From Rhodothermia bacterium (GTDB lineage: Bacteria; Bacteroidota; Rhodothermia; Rhodothermales; UBA2364): 64,000 nucleotides of DNA. Position 1 is the stretch's first letter. Every line of letters begins with the position of its first letter. Under the pieces are notes generated by a model. The model saw only the letters and a program-made list of their open reading frames with translations, had not been told where the DNA came from and made no database searches. The position numbers were made by a program, and so were the translations under genes. Shown in pieces: positions 53,830-64,000 of the stretch. The stretch lies in NCBI GenBank assembly GCA_017303715.1, contig JAFLBZ010000002.1:124001-188000 (forward strand). Reading direction: 5' to 3'.

Positions 53830-54918
53830 ATGACAGTTTATACCTTTTTGTTTTTAATCGGCGGCTTGGTGTTGTTGGTTTATGGTGCGGATGCCTTGGT
53901 GAAAGGTGCATCGAGATTGGCGCTCGCCTTGGGTATTTCGCCCATTATTATTGGCCTTACGGTAGTTTCTTTCGGAACCAGTGCGCCAGAGTTGGCAGTG
54001 AGTACGCAGGCCGCTTGGGCTGGTCAGGCGGATCTGGGCGTTGGAAATGTGGTGGGGAGCAATATCTTTAATGTCTTGTTTATTTTAGGTTTATCCGCAC
54101 TCATTGTACCATTAGTGGTACATACACAACTCATCCGGATAGACGTTCCTGTGATGATTGGCACGGCTTTGTTGTTTTTTGTTTTTGCCTTGGATGGGCA
54201 GTTGGCCAAGTGGGAAGCGGCTATTTTAACCCTTGGTGCAGTTGCCTATACGTGGTTCCAGATCTACCTGAGTCGGAAAGAGAAACAAAGTGCTTTAGAA
54301 CAAGAATTTGAGGCGGAACTATCGCAAGAACCCCGAACCGGAACACTTGTAAACATCGGTTGGATTGTTTTGGGTTTGGTAATGTTGGTCTTGGGTTCTA
54401 ATTGGTTGGTGGATGCTGCGATCACCATCGCACGGGTTTTGGGTATCTCGGAGTTGATTATTGGATTAACCATTGTTGCTATTGGGACTTCTTTGCCAGA
54501 AGTTGCGACCTCGATTGCTGCTGCACTAAAAGGAGAACGGGATATTGCTGTAGGAAATGTGGTGGGGAGCAATATTTTTAATATCCTTACTGTATTGGGA
54601 ATTTCCGGCTTGCTGTCTCCAAAAGCTATCAATATCTCGGATGCTGCTGTGGCCTTCGACATTCCGGTTATGATTGCCATCTCGGTGGCCTGTTTCCCCA
54701 TTTTCTTTAAAGGCTTAGAAATTACCCGCTTCCGTGGGGCCTTGTTTTTCTTTTACTATATTGTTTATACGCTCTACCTTATTCTGGCACATACCAAACA
54801 CGATGCGCTTTCTACGTTTAGTACGGCCATGTGGTATTTTGTCCTGCCTCTTACCGCGCTTACGTTGGGATGGTACTTGATTGGCGGGATCAAAGAGAGG
54901 CGCTCGGAAATTTCTTAA
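53830..54918 (+). CDS. Calcium/sodium antiporter (YrbG/CaCA family)
   Basis: 362 residues in two homologous halves, each with an alpha-repeat: GISPIIIGLTVVSFGTSAPELAVS near 38-61 and GISELIIGLTIVAIGTSLPEVATS near 208-231. About ten membrane helices. The two nearly identical GNVVGSNIFN stretches are even alike in DNA (around 54043 and 54549), as expected from internal duplication. It exchanges Ca2+ or K+ for Na+ or H+; the exact ions are unknown. Single gene. Confidence 0.94.
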   Translation: MTVYTFLFLIGGLVLLVYGADALVKGASRLALALGISPIIIGLTVVSFGTSAPELAVSTQAAWAGQADLGVGNVVGSNIFNVLFILGLSALIVPLVVHTQLIRIDVPVMIGTALLFFVFALDGQLAKWEAAILTLGAVAYTWFQIYLSRKEKQSALEQEFEAELSQEPRTGTLVNIGWIVLGLVMLVLGSNWLVDAAITIARVLGISELIIGLTIVAIGTSLPEVATSIAAALKGERDIAVGNVVGSNIFNILTVLGISGLLSPKAINISDAAVAFDIPVMIAISVACFPIFFKGLEITRFRGALFFFYYIVYTLYLILAHTKHDALSTFSTAMWYFVLPLTALTLGWYLIGGIKERRSEIS

Positions 54919-54993
54919 GGCACCGTTTATTTTAAAACCCAAAGGCGTACCTTACGCTGTAAAACGGGCTTTTGTTGAAATAAATTGGTTTTT

Positions 54994-55992
54994 ATGTCAA
55001 ACCACATGAAAAATCCTGTATTAACTTCCGGTATTCAGCCGAGTGGTATTTTACACATCGGAAATTATTTTGGCGCTCTCCGGCAAAACATCGCATTGGG
55101 CAACCAATATGGCGGATATTTTTTTATCGTCAACTACCATGCCCTCACCTCGGTAAACAACCGCGAGGAGTTGTCCCAGTATAGCTTTGACGTGGCCTTA
55201 GATTACTTGGCCTTGGGGCTTGATCCTACAAAAGCAAACCTATTTTTGCAGTCCGATGTACCACAATTGGGTGAATTAACTTGGATTTTTCTGTGTTTAA
55301 CGCCCATCTCGCTCCTCGAAAAAGGTGTGGCGTATAAAGACAAGATTGCCAATGGCCTAAGCCCAAATGCAGGCTTGTTTACGTACCCTATTCTCCAAGC
55401 CGCAGATATTTTGGTCTATGGCGGCACGTTGGTTCCGGTCGGGCAAGACCAAAAGCAGAATATCGAAATTTGTCGCGATACCGCCGAGCGCTTTAACCGG
55501 ATTTTTGCACCAGATGACCCGATTTTCCCGATGCCGGAGCCTTACATTCTGGAGGATGTGGCGGTTGTTCCGGGGCTGGATGGTCGTAAGATGTCTAAGA
55601 GCTACGGAAATACGATTGGGATTTTTGATGAGGGTCAAGTGCTTAAAAAGAAAGTGATGAGCATTGTCACTGATTCTACGCCGCTAGAAGAACCCAAAGA
55701 CCCCGAGAAGGACAATGTTTTTGCGATGATACGGCTCTTTGCCTCCGCAGAGAAACAGGCAGAAATTGCAGAGGCTTATCGGGCAGGCGGTTTTGGTTAT
55801 GGTCATGCCAAGAAAGAACTACTCTCGCTGATCAACGCTTATTTTGGCGAGGCGCGGGAGAAACGGCACACATTGGCACTGCAACCCGATTTTGTACGGG
55901 ATGTCTTGCGGGAAGGCGCAAAAAAAGCAACCGCAACCGCAGAAGCCTACATGATGCGGGTTCGGGAGGCAGTAGGGCTGATGCGCGTATAA
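54994..55992 (+). CDS. trpS: Tryptophanyl-tRNA synthetase
   Basis: Class I aminoacyl-tRNA synthetase for tryptophan. From the ATG at 54994 it has 332 residues (in-frame ATGs at 54985 and 55006 are alternatives). The HIGH-like motif is SGIQPSGILHIGNYFGAL and the KMSKS motif is DGRKMSKSYGN; DQKQNIEI is also typical. The gene faces miaB convergently with 11 bases between stops. Nothing unusual. Confidence 0.96.
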   Translation: MSNHMKNPVLTSGIQPSGILHIGNYFGALRQNIALGNQYGGYFFIVNYHALTSVNNREELSQYSFDVALDYLALGLDPTKANLFLQSDVPQLGELTWIFLCLTPISLLEKGVAYKDKIANGLSPNAGLFTYPILQAADILVYGGTLVPVGQDQKQNIEICRDTAERFNRIFAPDDPIFPMPEPYILEDVAVVPGLDGRKMSKSYGNTIGIFDEGQVLKKKVMSIVTDSTPLEEPKDPEKDNVFAMIRLFASAEKQAEIAEAYRAGGFGYGHAKKELLSLINAYFGEAREKRHTLALQPDFVRDVLREGAKKATATAEAYMMRVREAVGLMRV

Positions 55993-56003
55993 AAACCTTG
56001 TAC

Positions 56004-57437
56004 TTACAATACAGATGCTGCAAGAGTTGTTGCCCCCAAAGGCTCACCCATTAAGGTAGCAGATGTGCTTCCGGTAATTCGAACGTTGATGTATTGTCCG
56101 GGTTGGAAGTCGTGCGCATCAAAAATAACGACTTTATTGGCGTCCGTTCGTCCAAAAAGCTGATCAGCACGTCTTTTGGAAGTGCCCTCCACCAAAATGG
56201 TTTGTAAACTGCCTACATCGGCACGGTTTTTCTCGGCAGCAATGCGCGTTTGGAGGTCAATAATTTCGGAAAGACGTCGCTTCTTCAGGTCTTCGGGAAT
56301 GTCATCTTGATACTTACGGGCGGCATAGGTTCCAGGACGCTCCGAATACATAAACATATAGGCATGGTCGTAACGCACATGTTCCAACAACGAGAGTGTC
56401 TCGCGGTGTTCTTCCTCGGTCTCGCCACAAAAACCAGCAATGATATCGGTAGAAAGGGAGAGGTTGGGAACAATACGATAGGCTTTTTCCACCAATTCCA
56501 AATATTGTTCGCGGGAGTACGTCCGGCGCATCCGACGAAGCATTTCTGTATTGCCGTGCTGAACCGGTAAATGTATGTAATTACAGATGTTAGACCGCTC
56601 GGCATGAACGTGTAACAACTCTTCTGAACAATCCTTGGGATGGCTGGTGGAGTAGCGAATCCGCAATTCTGGAGAAAGTAAACTAATGCGGTAGAGCAAC
56701 TCGGCGAATGAAACGGCTGTTCCATCTTGCTCGAAACGATAAGAGTTTACGTTTTGCCCCAGAACCGTTACCTCTTTATACCCGCGCTCCAATAAATCGG
56801 CACATTCTGCCAAGATACTTGTCACCGGACGGCTTCGCTCGCGCCCACGTGTAAACGGAACCACACAAAACGAACACATGTTGTTACAGCCCCGCATAAT
56901 GGAAACAAAGGCCGAAATGCCATTCGAGTCGTAGCGGACAGGCGCAATATCGGCATAGGTTTCTTCTTTGGAGAGTTGGACATTCACCGCCGCTTGCCCC
57001 CTCAAATCGCGCTCTCCGATTAGTCGTGGCAGGTCTCGGTAGGCATCTGGCCCCACAACCAAGTCCACCAATTTCTCTTCTTCCAAAAGTTTGTGTCGTA
57101 ACCGCTCGGCCATGCATCCCAACACCCCAATCAATAAATCCGGATTTTCTTTGCGTTTTTTTGCACGAAAAACCCCCAGTCGCTGACGAACTTTTTGCTC
57201 GGCATTTTCGCGGATGGCACAAGTATTCAGCAAAACCACATCCGCCTGCATTGGGTCGCTCGTCAGGCCATACCCACCCTCTTGCAGCACGGCGGCCACC
57301 ACCTCGGAGTCTGCCACGTTCATTTGGCAACCATAGGTTTCTAAATAGAGTTTGCGACCATTGGTTCCAGCCGTCTCGGACACCACTTTGGGCGCATCAA
57401 GGTTGTCCAGTACGTCGAGGTCTTGGATTAAATTCAT
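56004..57437 (-). CDS. miaB: tRNA-2-methylthio-N6-dimethylallyladenosine synthase MiaB
   Basis: Radical-SAM methylthiotransferase that modifies A37 of tRNAs. The 477 residues hold the N-terminal cluster cysteines in [22 protein letters not shown] and LGCMAER, the radical-SAM [21 protein letters not shown] and a C-terminal TRAM domain ([23 protein letters not shown]...). Length and motifs separate it from RimO and MtaB. It forms a convergent pair with trpS, with only 11 bases between stops. Confidence 0.96.
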   Translation of the reverse strand: MNLIQDLDVLDNLDAPKVVSETAGTNGRKLYLETYGCQMNVADSEVVAAVLQEGGYGLTSDPMQADVVLLNTCAIRENAEQKVRQRLGVFRAKKRKENPDLLIGVLGCMAERLRHKLLEEEKLVDLVVGPDAYRDLPRLIGERDLRGQAAVNVQLSKEETYADIAPVRYDSNGISAFVSIMRGCNNMCSFCVVPFTRGRERSRPVTSILAECADLLERGYKEVTVLGQNVNSYRFEQDGTAVSFAELLYRISLLSPELRIRYSTSHPKDCSEELLHVHAERSNICNYIHLPVQHGNTEMLRRMRRTYSREQYLELVEKAYRIVPNLSLSTDIIAGFCGETEEEHRETLSLLEHVRYDHAYMFMYSERPGTYAARKYQDDIPEDLKKRRLSEIIDLQTRIAAEKNRADVGSLQTILVEGTSKRRADQLFGRTDANKVVIFDAHDFQPGQYINVRITGSTSATLMGEPLGATTLAASVL

Positions 57438-57611
57438 GGGTGAACGGGGTAAGTTTATATAAGGACGTAAAAGCTACCATCATATTTTGAGGTTCGCAAG
57501 GTGTAGGAGGCCATAAATGCACGAATCAGGCTAAAATTCGTAACGAAAGGGCTTGTATTATCTTGAGGAACGCTGTAAAATACCACTGAACCAAAGCCCA
57601 ATCACCACATC

Positions 57612-59663
57612 ATGTCACGTATTTTTTCTCTTTACATTGTCCTGACGTTATTCTTGACCTTCGGCATCGGGTGCAATCGCACGCATGTTGTACCGGGCGG
57701 GATAGACCTTTCTGAGCCTCGGCTGATGACCTCATGGGGCCATGCAGAGGCTGTACTCTCTCTTGCAGTATCATCTGACGGAGAACACCTTTTAACTGGT
57801 AGCGCAGATTATACGGCTCGATTTTGGGACGTGAGTAGCCGAAAAGAACTTTGGCGATTTGTGGGCCACGAAGGGGCCGTCATTGCAACAGCCCTTTCGC
57901 CAGATGGAAAGACCGCTTTGACGGGCGGAGAAGACCGCAAAATCTGTATGTGGAACTTGGAATCGGGTGTGCAAGAAAAGTGCTTCGAGGCACATGGTGC
58001 GGGTGTGCTTGATCTGGAGTATGCACCGGATGGAAGCCGCTTTGCATCTGCCAGCGAAGACGGGAGCGCCCGCATTTGGGAGGCTACCGGTGCTTTACAA
58101 CAAACGCTAAAAAACCATACCGATTTTGTTGAATCGGTGTCGTTTTCTCAAGACGGCAAACAGGTGGTTACAGCCAGTTTGGATGGAACGGCGGTGGTTT
58201 GGGAGGCCACAACCGGACAAAAAGTCCAAACCTTCAGAAACCACAAATCTGAAGTTTGGGATGCAGTATTTAGTCCGGCGGATAACCTGATCGCCTCGGC
58301 AAGTGCAGACCGTACCATTCTGCGTTGGCGCGTTCGTGGGGATACGGTACAGACCTTAGCGCCCATTTCGGTAAATTGGACGGGGTGGGAGTCCTTGGCT
58401 TTTGCAAAAGATGGGCAACATTTCGTAGCCGCCAATAGCGATAAAACAGCAAGGGTTTTCCGTACCTCTGATGGGGTCGAAATCCGAAAGTTGGAAGGAC
58501 ACACAGGACGTATTTGGTCGGTGGTATTCGATCCTAAAGGCCGTTATATTGCAACGGCCAGTGGTGACCGTACAGTTCGGTTGTGGTCGGTGGATACCGG
58601 AAAGGAAACGGGGCAATTGGGACAGCCGAATACACTTGTGACGGGTGTGGCGTTTAGCCCAGACCAAAAGAAGGCATTCGTTTTCCGCCTCGACCACACG
58701 CTCTACACTTGGCAGACCGATCAAGGGGCTAAACCTTTTCAATTAGGAAGCGGGGATACAGGCGTTTCTCACTTTTCTACAGACGGCAATACCGTTTTGG
58801 TTTCTGGCCCAAATGATACTGCTATTCTTTGGGATACCCGTAGTGGCCGGAAAATACAATCGTTTGTGCAGGTCAATAAGTTTAAACTTGCTGCGGGTGC
58901 TGTTTCTCCAGATGGGAAATGGGTGGCCTTTGGTGAGACGGACGGAACCGTGTCGCTCTATCAATCGGCTTCGGGAGCCCTCCGTAAACGCTTGGGCAAA
59001 AAAGCAAGTCCGGCAAACCATGTCGCTTTTTCTGGAAAAGGAGATGCCCTTGCCGCAAGTTTATCGGAACGCGATGCCGTAATCTTGGACATAAACACCG
59101 GAGCCGTTCGTCATAAACTGAAGGGACATAAAGCCAATATTTTAGACATTGATTTTTCGGAAGATGGGACAAAAGTGGTGACGGGTAGCCGTGATGGAAC
59201 AGCCATCGTATGGGATGCCCAAACGGGTGCAGAAATCGCACAAATTAAGGCCACACAAGCTATTACCATCGTCCGTTTCTCGCCCGATGGCGGTTCTTTT
59301 TTGACCGTGGATACCTACGGCAATACTCAAATTTGGGGCACCTCCGGTAGTACAGCAGCAAAACTTTCCATGCCCGGAACCACCATGGCAACCTTCTCGC
59401 CGGATGGAAACTTTCTATTGTCTGGAACCATGGACGGTGCAGCACGCATCTGGGACGTGGATTCCGGCAATATTGCATTAGAACTGACAACGCTGAACGA
59501 AACTCACTGGATTGCTTCTACTGCCGATGGAAAGATCATCCACAACGATCGGATAGATGCTACACCACTCTATTGGATGGTGAACGGCAAGGTCGAACCT
59601 TTTGCGGCTCGCCAAAAAGACCAACTCAAAACCGATTTACTGCAAACGGTTTTGAAACCATAA
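57612..59663 (+). CDS. WD40-repeat lipoprotein
   Basis: 683 residues. A signal peptide ends in the lipobox FGIGC, so the protein is probably lipid-anchored. The rest is made of WD40 repeats with typical ends such as FWDVSSRKELW, MWNLESG, IWEATGAL, LWSVDTGKE and IWDVDSGNIA; about 13 repeats can be counted, consistent with two seven-bladed propellers. Some blades are degenerate. It should be a periplasmic or surface scaffold. Genes around it (miaB, atpC) are unrelated. Function unknown. Confidence 0.88.
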   Translation: MSRIFSLYIVLTLFLTFGIGCNRTHVVPGGIDLSEPRLMTSWGHAEAVLSLAVSSDGEHLLTGSADYTARFWDVSSRKELWRFVGHEGAVIATALSPDGKTALTGGEDRKICMWNLESGVQEKCFEAHGAGVLDLEYAPDGSRFASASEDGSARIWEATGALQQTLKNHTDFVESVSFSQDGKQVVTASLDGTAVVWEATTGQKVQTFRNHKSEVWDAVFSPADNLIASASADRTILRWRVRGDTVQTLAPISVNWTGWESLAFAKDGQHFVAANSDKTARVFRTSDGVEIRKLEGHTGRIWSVVFDPKGRYIATASGDRTVRLWSVDTGKETGQLGQPNTLVTGVAFSPDQKKAFVFRLDHTLYTWQTDQGAKPFQLGSGDTGVSHFSTDGNTVLVSGPNDTAILWDTRSGRKIQSFVQVNKFKLAAGAVSPDGKWVAFGETDGTVSLYQSASGALRKRLGKKASPANHVAFSGKGDALAASLSERDAVILDINTGAVRHKLKGHKANILDIDFSEDGTKVVTGSRDGTAIVWDAQTGAEIAQIKATQAITIVRFSPDGGSFLTVDTYGNTQIWGTSGSTAAKLSMPGTTMATFSPDGNFLLSGTMDGAARIWDVDSGNIALELTTLNETHWIASTADGKIIHNDRIDATPLYWMVNGKVEPFAARQKDQLKTDLLQTVLKP

Positions 59664-59834
59664 TTCCAATTTGGGAAAATGCTGGTGATTTAGAACGTGT
59701 TTGTCCATGTTTTTAAATATTTGTTTACAATTTGAAACCCACAATCTGTGCCTGTACGCTTGAAGATCAGTAAATTGCCCATGCGATGGCCCAGCATAGC
59801 GACGTCTTGATACCCATCTAACCCACTAAAACAA

Positions 59835-59865
59835 AACTGCCCCGACAAAGGATGTCGAGGCGGTT
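59835..59865 (-). terminator. Terminator of the atpDC operon
   Basis: A 13-bp stem with one mismatch and one G-U pair (59835-59847 / 59853-59865) and a 5-base loop; read on the minus strand it runs into TTTTGTTTT. It lies 23 bases beyond the atpC stop codon. Confidence 0.85.
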
Positions 59866-59888
59866 AGAATGGAATGTTGAGCGCTTAC

Positions 59889-60299
59889 TCAGACCTTACC
59901 CATCGAGGCACGGAGACGGTTACGGGCGCGATCTAATGCCAAGCGAGCTTTTTCTTTTTGAGCAGGGTCCTCGGCTTGTGCAAGTTGTGCCAGCGCTTTG
60001 TCTATAGAACTTTTGGCACGCTCGGCGTCAATCTCACTAACAGCCTCGGCAGATTCGGCCAAGACCATCACCTTATTGTGATGCACTTGTACAAATCCTC
60101 CACCAGTGGTGTAATCAATTTTTTCGCCGTCTGGTGTTTTAATGGAAATCAGCCCAACCCCCATAGCGGCCAGCATTGGCGCGTGGTTGGCCAGGATCTG
60201 GAAGCCACCATCCATACCGGGAGCGGAAATACTGACCACATCGCCCTTAAAAACGCTGCCGTTCAGTTCAACGATTTCTGCAAAAAATGTATTGGCCAT
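59889..60299 (-). CDS. atpC: ATP synthase F1 subunit epsilon
   Basis: Rotor subunit that couples F1 catalysis to proton flow. The 136 residues show the N-terminal beta-sandwich FFAEIVELNGSVFKGDVVSI and PGMDGGFQILANHAPMLAAMGVG, with a C-terminal helical pair ending RARNRLRASMGKV. It follows atpD after 67 bases and shares the terminator at 59835-59865. Confidence 0.95.
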   Translation of the reverse strand: MANTFFAEIVELNGSVFKGDVVSISAPGMDGGFQILANHAPMLAAMGVGLISIKTPDGEKIDYTTGGGFVQVHHNKVMVLAESAEAVSEIDAERAKSSIDKALAQLAQAEDPAQKEKARLALDRARNRLRASMGKV

Positions 60300-60366
60300 A
60301 TTCGTAAAGCCTAATAGAAAGCCGATAACGGGCTTCGTGGTTGATGAACAAAGATATTCGCCTATG

Positions 60367-62229
<1,863 letters not shown>

Positions 62230-62580
62230 ATGTCTGTCTCGGTTCCTACGGTAGAATGGATTCCATTAAACACCCAAGAAAACAAACATCCTATCTCGCC
62301 TCCAGAAAAGGGCGTTCCTGAAGAAGTTTACCGCAAGGGGCTTACCAATCGTCTTTCGCGAATCGAGGGGCACGTCCGATCTGTGAAAGACATGGTTGCA
62401 ACGGATCGGCCTGTACGGGATATTGTACTTCAGGTACAAGCAATAAAGGCTGCACTTAACCAATTTGCCCTTACTCTGATTGAGCACGAACTCAAACAAG
62501 GGGTGCAACTTCCCGAAGAATCTAAACAACGGGTAGATGACCTTATGCACACCTTAAAAATGTTGCTAAAACAGGCCTGA
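62230..62580 (+). CDS. CsoR/FrmR-family (DUF156) regulator lacking the usual metal ligands
   Basis: Small helical DNA-binding repressor family that senses copper, nickel, formaldehyde or sulfane sulfur. The ATG at 62230 gives 116 residues with an N-terminal tail of about 35. The core is RLSRIEGHVRSVKDMVATDR and VQAIKAALNQFALTLIE. In CsoR the ligands are Cys, His, Cys: here they align with Val62 (ATDRPVRD), Glu87 and Gly91 (IEHELKQGVQ), and the protein has no Cys. Sensing by the standard metal or thiol route is therefore unlikely. It lies upstream of a long repeat-bearing gene on the same strand, a possible target. Confidence 0.82.
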   Translation: MSVSVPTVEWIPLNTQENKHPISPPEKGVPEEVYRKGLTNRLSRIEGHVRSVKDMVATDRPVRDIVLQVQAIKAALNQFALTLIEHELKQGVQLPEESKQRVDDLMHTLKMLLKQA

Positions 62581-62713
62581 TGCCTCAAATTTCTATTGGT
62601 AAATCCGCGATATAAACTTGTGTGGCGGCCTTTATGGTCTTACCTTCCCTTTCCGATGTCGGAAGAGGAATTTCCGGCTATTCTTTTCCGCCCTCCCTCC
62701 GAGCCGAGGAGTG

Positions 62714-64000
62714 ATGATCTGGCCACCGATCGCCGATTTTGCTATGTTACAAGAAACCTCTCACAACCTGTATCACCAGCTTTTAGCAGCATTTCCGGCT
62801 GTTAAAGCCTATCGCCCTATAGATTTTTCGACGCCTGAAATGCCTCCTGATATAGGTCATTTTTTACAAAAGGCGTTAGTCCATCGGGCCTCTTTTGAAT
62901 TGGAGCATTTTACCAGTCCTTGGTTTCGGATGGATGCTTCCGGTATAGCGGAAACGTTTGCCTTGCTCAGGAAGCAACTTGGGGAGTTTGCTCAATTTCC
63001 TGCGGAAGACTGGGCCGCAGCCTTGGAAAATGCAACAGGAATTGTCCTAAGTTATCTTGTTAGACCCAGCCATACCTTGGTAGGCTTCGTGTTTGGCCGC
63101 CAGAACGATGCTTTAGCGCCAGAAGTGGTGCTGCGGCGTATGCAATACTTTGCCGCTTATCCCTATTTTACCGAAATCCTATCCGCTTTTTTAGAGCGCA
63201 AACAAGGTGAGGTTCTCGCGAAAGAAAGGTGTTTAGACCTCTTTTCACAGATAGACCGGAAAATGGTCGAGGGCTACGATGTTCCACATTGGTTAACCTT
63301 GCTCAAACCTTTGTTTGAGGTCTTCCGGTTTATCAACCCAGATGGGTCTAATGCCGTTCCTACCACCTTATTGGCCGTTTTTTTTCAAGACAAAGGGGAA
63401 GACGGTTTGTATCGCCGTTTGTTGTTCGAGGGGCAAATACGGCAAAAAGGCGTTTTAAAACCTGACGAACTCCGTACTTTTTTAGAAAATGACCCCAAAG
63501 TTGAAGAAGGACGTTCTGTTTCCTTCCGCTCTCAAAGCGAAACCGGAGAAGATGAAGTAGTGCCACTCGCCGAGTTGGGTTCGGAACGAGATGAAGTAGT
63601 GCCAGCCACCGAGTTGGGTTCGGAACGAGATGAAGTAGTGCCAGTCGCCGAGTTGGGTTCGGAACGAGATGAAGTAGTGCCAGCCACCGAGTTGGGTTCG
63701 GAACGAGATGAAGTAATAACGCCTTTTGGAGAGATTTCAGATATGATGCCAAAAGAGGCTTCTCAAGAGGCTTCTTCAGACTCCGATGATTTTGCCGCAG
63801 CACTTGCGCTGTCTGACCAGCTTGCCAAGACGTTTAAACCCTCCGCTATGTCCATACCCTTGCCCATAGCACCAGAGGTCGTTTCTACATCGGACGAGGC
63901 TCTCCCGCGAAGTGTTGAAGAGGAGGCGCAGCCATCCGCAACAACCGAAACGGACAAGGTTACGGATGAGCACTCAGCAGAACTTGAAGACATTCCAACG
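62714..64000 (+). CDS. Unrecognised acidic protein with 13-residue repeats, partial
   Basis: Frame open to the window end (429 codons seen), so the stop lies beyond it. I do not recognise a family. The first part (about residues 1-265) is helical with blocks such as YLVRPSHTLVGFVFGRQ and VVLRRMQYFAAYPYF. Then four tandem copies of a 13-residue unit DEVVP(x)(x)ELGSER follow (63551-63706), after which a Ser/Glu/Asp-rich, low-complexity tail begins. No signal peptide is clear. A start at 62714 is preceded by GAGGAG only two bases upstream; the ATG at 62744 is an alternative. Unusual composition relative to its neighbours. Confidence 0.7.
   Translation, partial: MIWPPIADFAMLQETSHNLYHQLLAAFPAVKAYRPIDFSTPEMPPDIGHFLQKALVHRASFELEHFTSPWFRMDASGIAETFALLRKQLGEFAQFPAEDWAAALENATGIVLSYLVRPSHTLVGFVFGRQNDALAPEVVLRRMQYFAAYPYFTEILSAFLERKQGEVLAKERCLDLFSQIDRKMVEGYDVPHWLTLLKPLFEVFRFINPDGSNAVPTTLLAVFFQDKGEDGLYRRLLFEGQIRQKGVLKPDELRTFLENDPKVEEGRSVSFRSQSETGEDEVVPLAELGSERDEVVPATELGSERDEVVPVAELGSERDEVVPATELGSERDEVITPFGEISDMMPKEASQEASSDSDDFAAALALSDQLAKTFKPSAMSIPLPIAPEVVSTSDEALPRSVEEEAQPSATTETDKVTDEHSAELEDIPT
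63551..63706. repeat. 39-bp coding minisatellite, four copies
   Basis: Four perfectly phased 39-bp units at 63551, 63590, 63629 and 63668, followed by the first bases of a fifth. Copies 2 and 4 are identical in their variable positions, so a 78-bp higher-order unit is likely. The unit length is a multiple of three and keeps the frame. Confidence 0.95.

Noticed and set aside
62596-62805. 69-codon frame upstream of the last gene
   Set aside because: Overlaps the longer open frame that runs to the window end, and lacks protein-like features.
63551-63706. CRISPR array
   Set aside because: The repeated units are directly adjacent without spacers and lie in frame within a gene.

Overview
The window is a 64 kb piece of a bacterial chromosome of roughly even base composition. 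It most likely comes from the Bacteroidota/Rhodothermota (FCB) assemblage. The support is several secreted proteins with a C-terminal type IX secretion (T9SS) sorting domain, two of them with the NPFNP signature; right-handed beta-helix, LamG, dockerin and cohesin domains; a two-gene atpDC cluster apart from any other ATP synthase gene; acetoacetyl-CoA synthetase; lysine 6-transaminase; and TlpA-type lipoproteins. Species cannot be named from the sequence alone.

Layout. 1-5.8 kb: a compact operon for pyrimidine uptake and reductive degradation (NCS1 permease, dihydropyrimidinase, beta-ureidopropionase, PreT, PreA), which should turn uracil or thymine into beta-amino acids. 6.1-8.2 kb: uvrB. 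8.3-13.4 kb: an HxlR-type repressor gene divergent from a tight six-gene run (DJ-1/PfpI, small outer-membrane-like protein, GDSL-like lipoprotein, bestrophin, TMEM175-like channel, NAD(P)-binding reductase) ending in a strong hairpin. 13.4-15.7 kb: an accessory scar with xisH-xisI between two 222-bp direct repeats, the second abutting a decayed IS1-family element. 15.7-28.9 kb: mostly housekeeping genes (SQR-like flavoprotein, CBM9-like protein, rsmD, tsaE, M28 peptidase, lysine 6-transaminase, lipA, TlpA-like protein, geranylgeranyl-reductase-like protein, yajC, ribBA), with a repeat-rich intergenic stretch at 21.7-22.2 kb.

29.0-40.2 kb is a minus-strand block of exported proteins: cohesin/dockerin and beta-helix proteins with T9SS tails, a truncated tandem paralogue, a lipoprotein, a glycoside-hydrolase-like protein, and a LamG-transmembrane-coiled-coil protein. 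40.2-50.6 kb holds DUF1801, a cyclophilin lipoprotein, tRNA-Pro(CGG), recJ, acpP, a phospholipase-D-like protein, acetoacetyl-CoA synthetase, queG, a rhodanese and a small membrane protein. 50.9-53.5 kb is a surface-polysaccharide pair (wecB, flippase), followed by the 4.5S SRP RNA gene, a Ca2+/Na+ antiporter, trpS, miaB, a WD40 lipoprotein, atpC-atpD, a CsoR/DUF156 regulator lacking the usual metal ligands, and a long unrecognised gene with a 39-bp coding minisatellite that runs off the window.

The most noteworthy accessory signals are the xisHI/direct-repeat/IS1 scar, the GDSL-like protein in which all the expected catalytic positions appear changed, the Cys-less DUF156 regulator, the coding minisatellite, the LamG-TM-coiled-coil protein, and a fixed-length 59-nt dispersed intergenic element present twice. 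None of these is proven to be a new system; they are candidates for follow-up.
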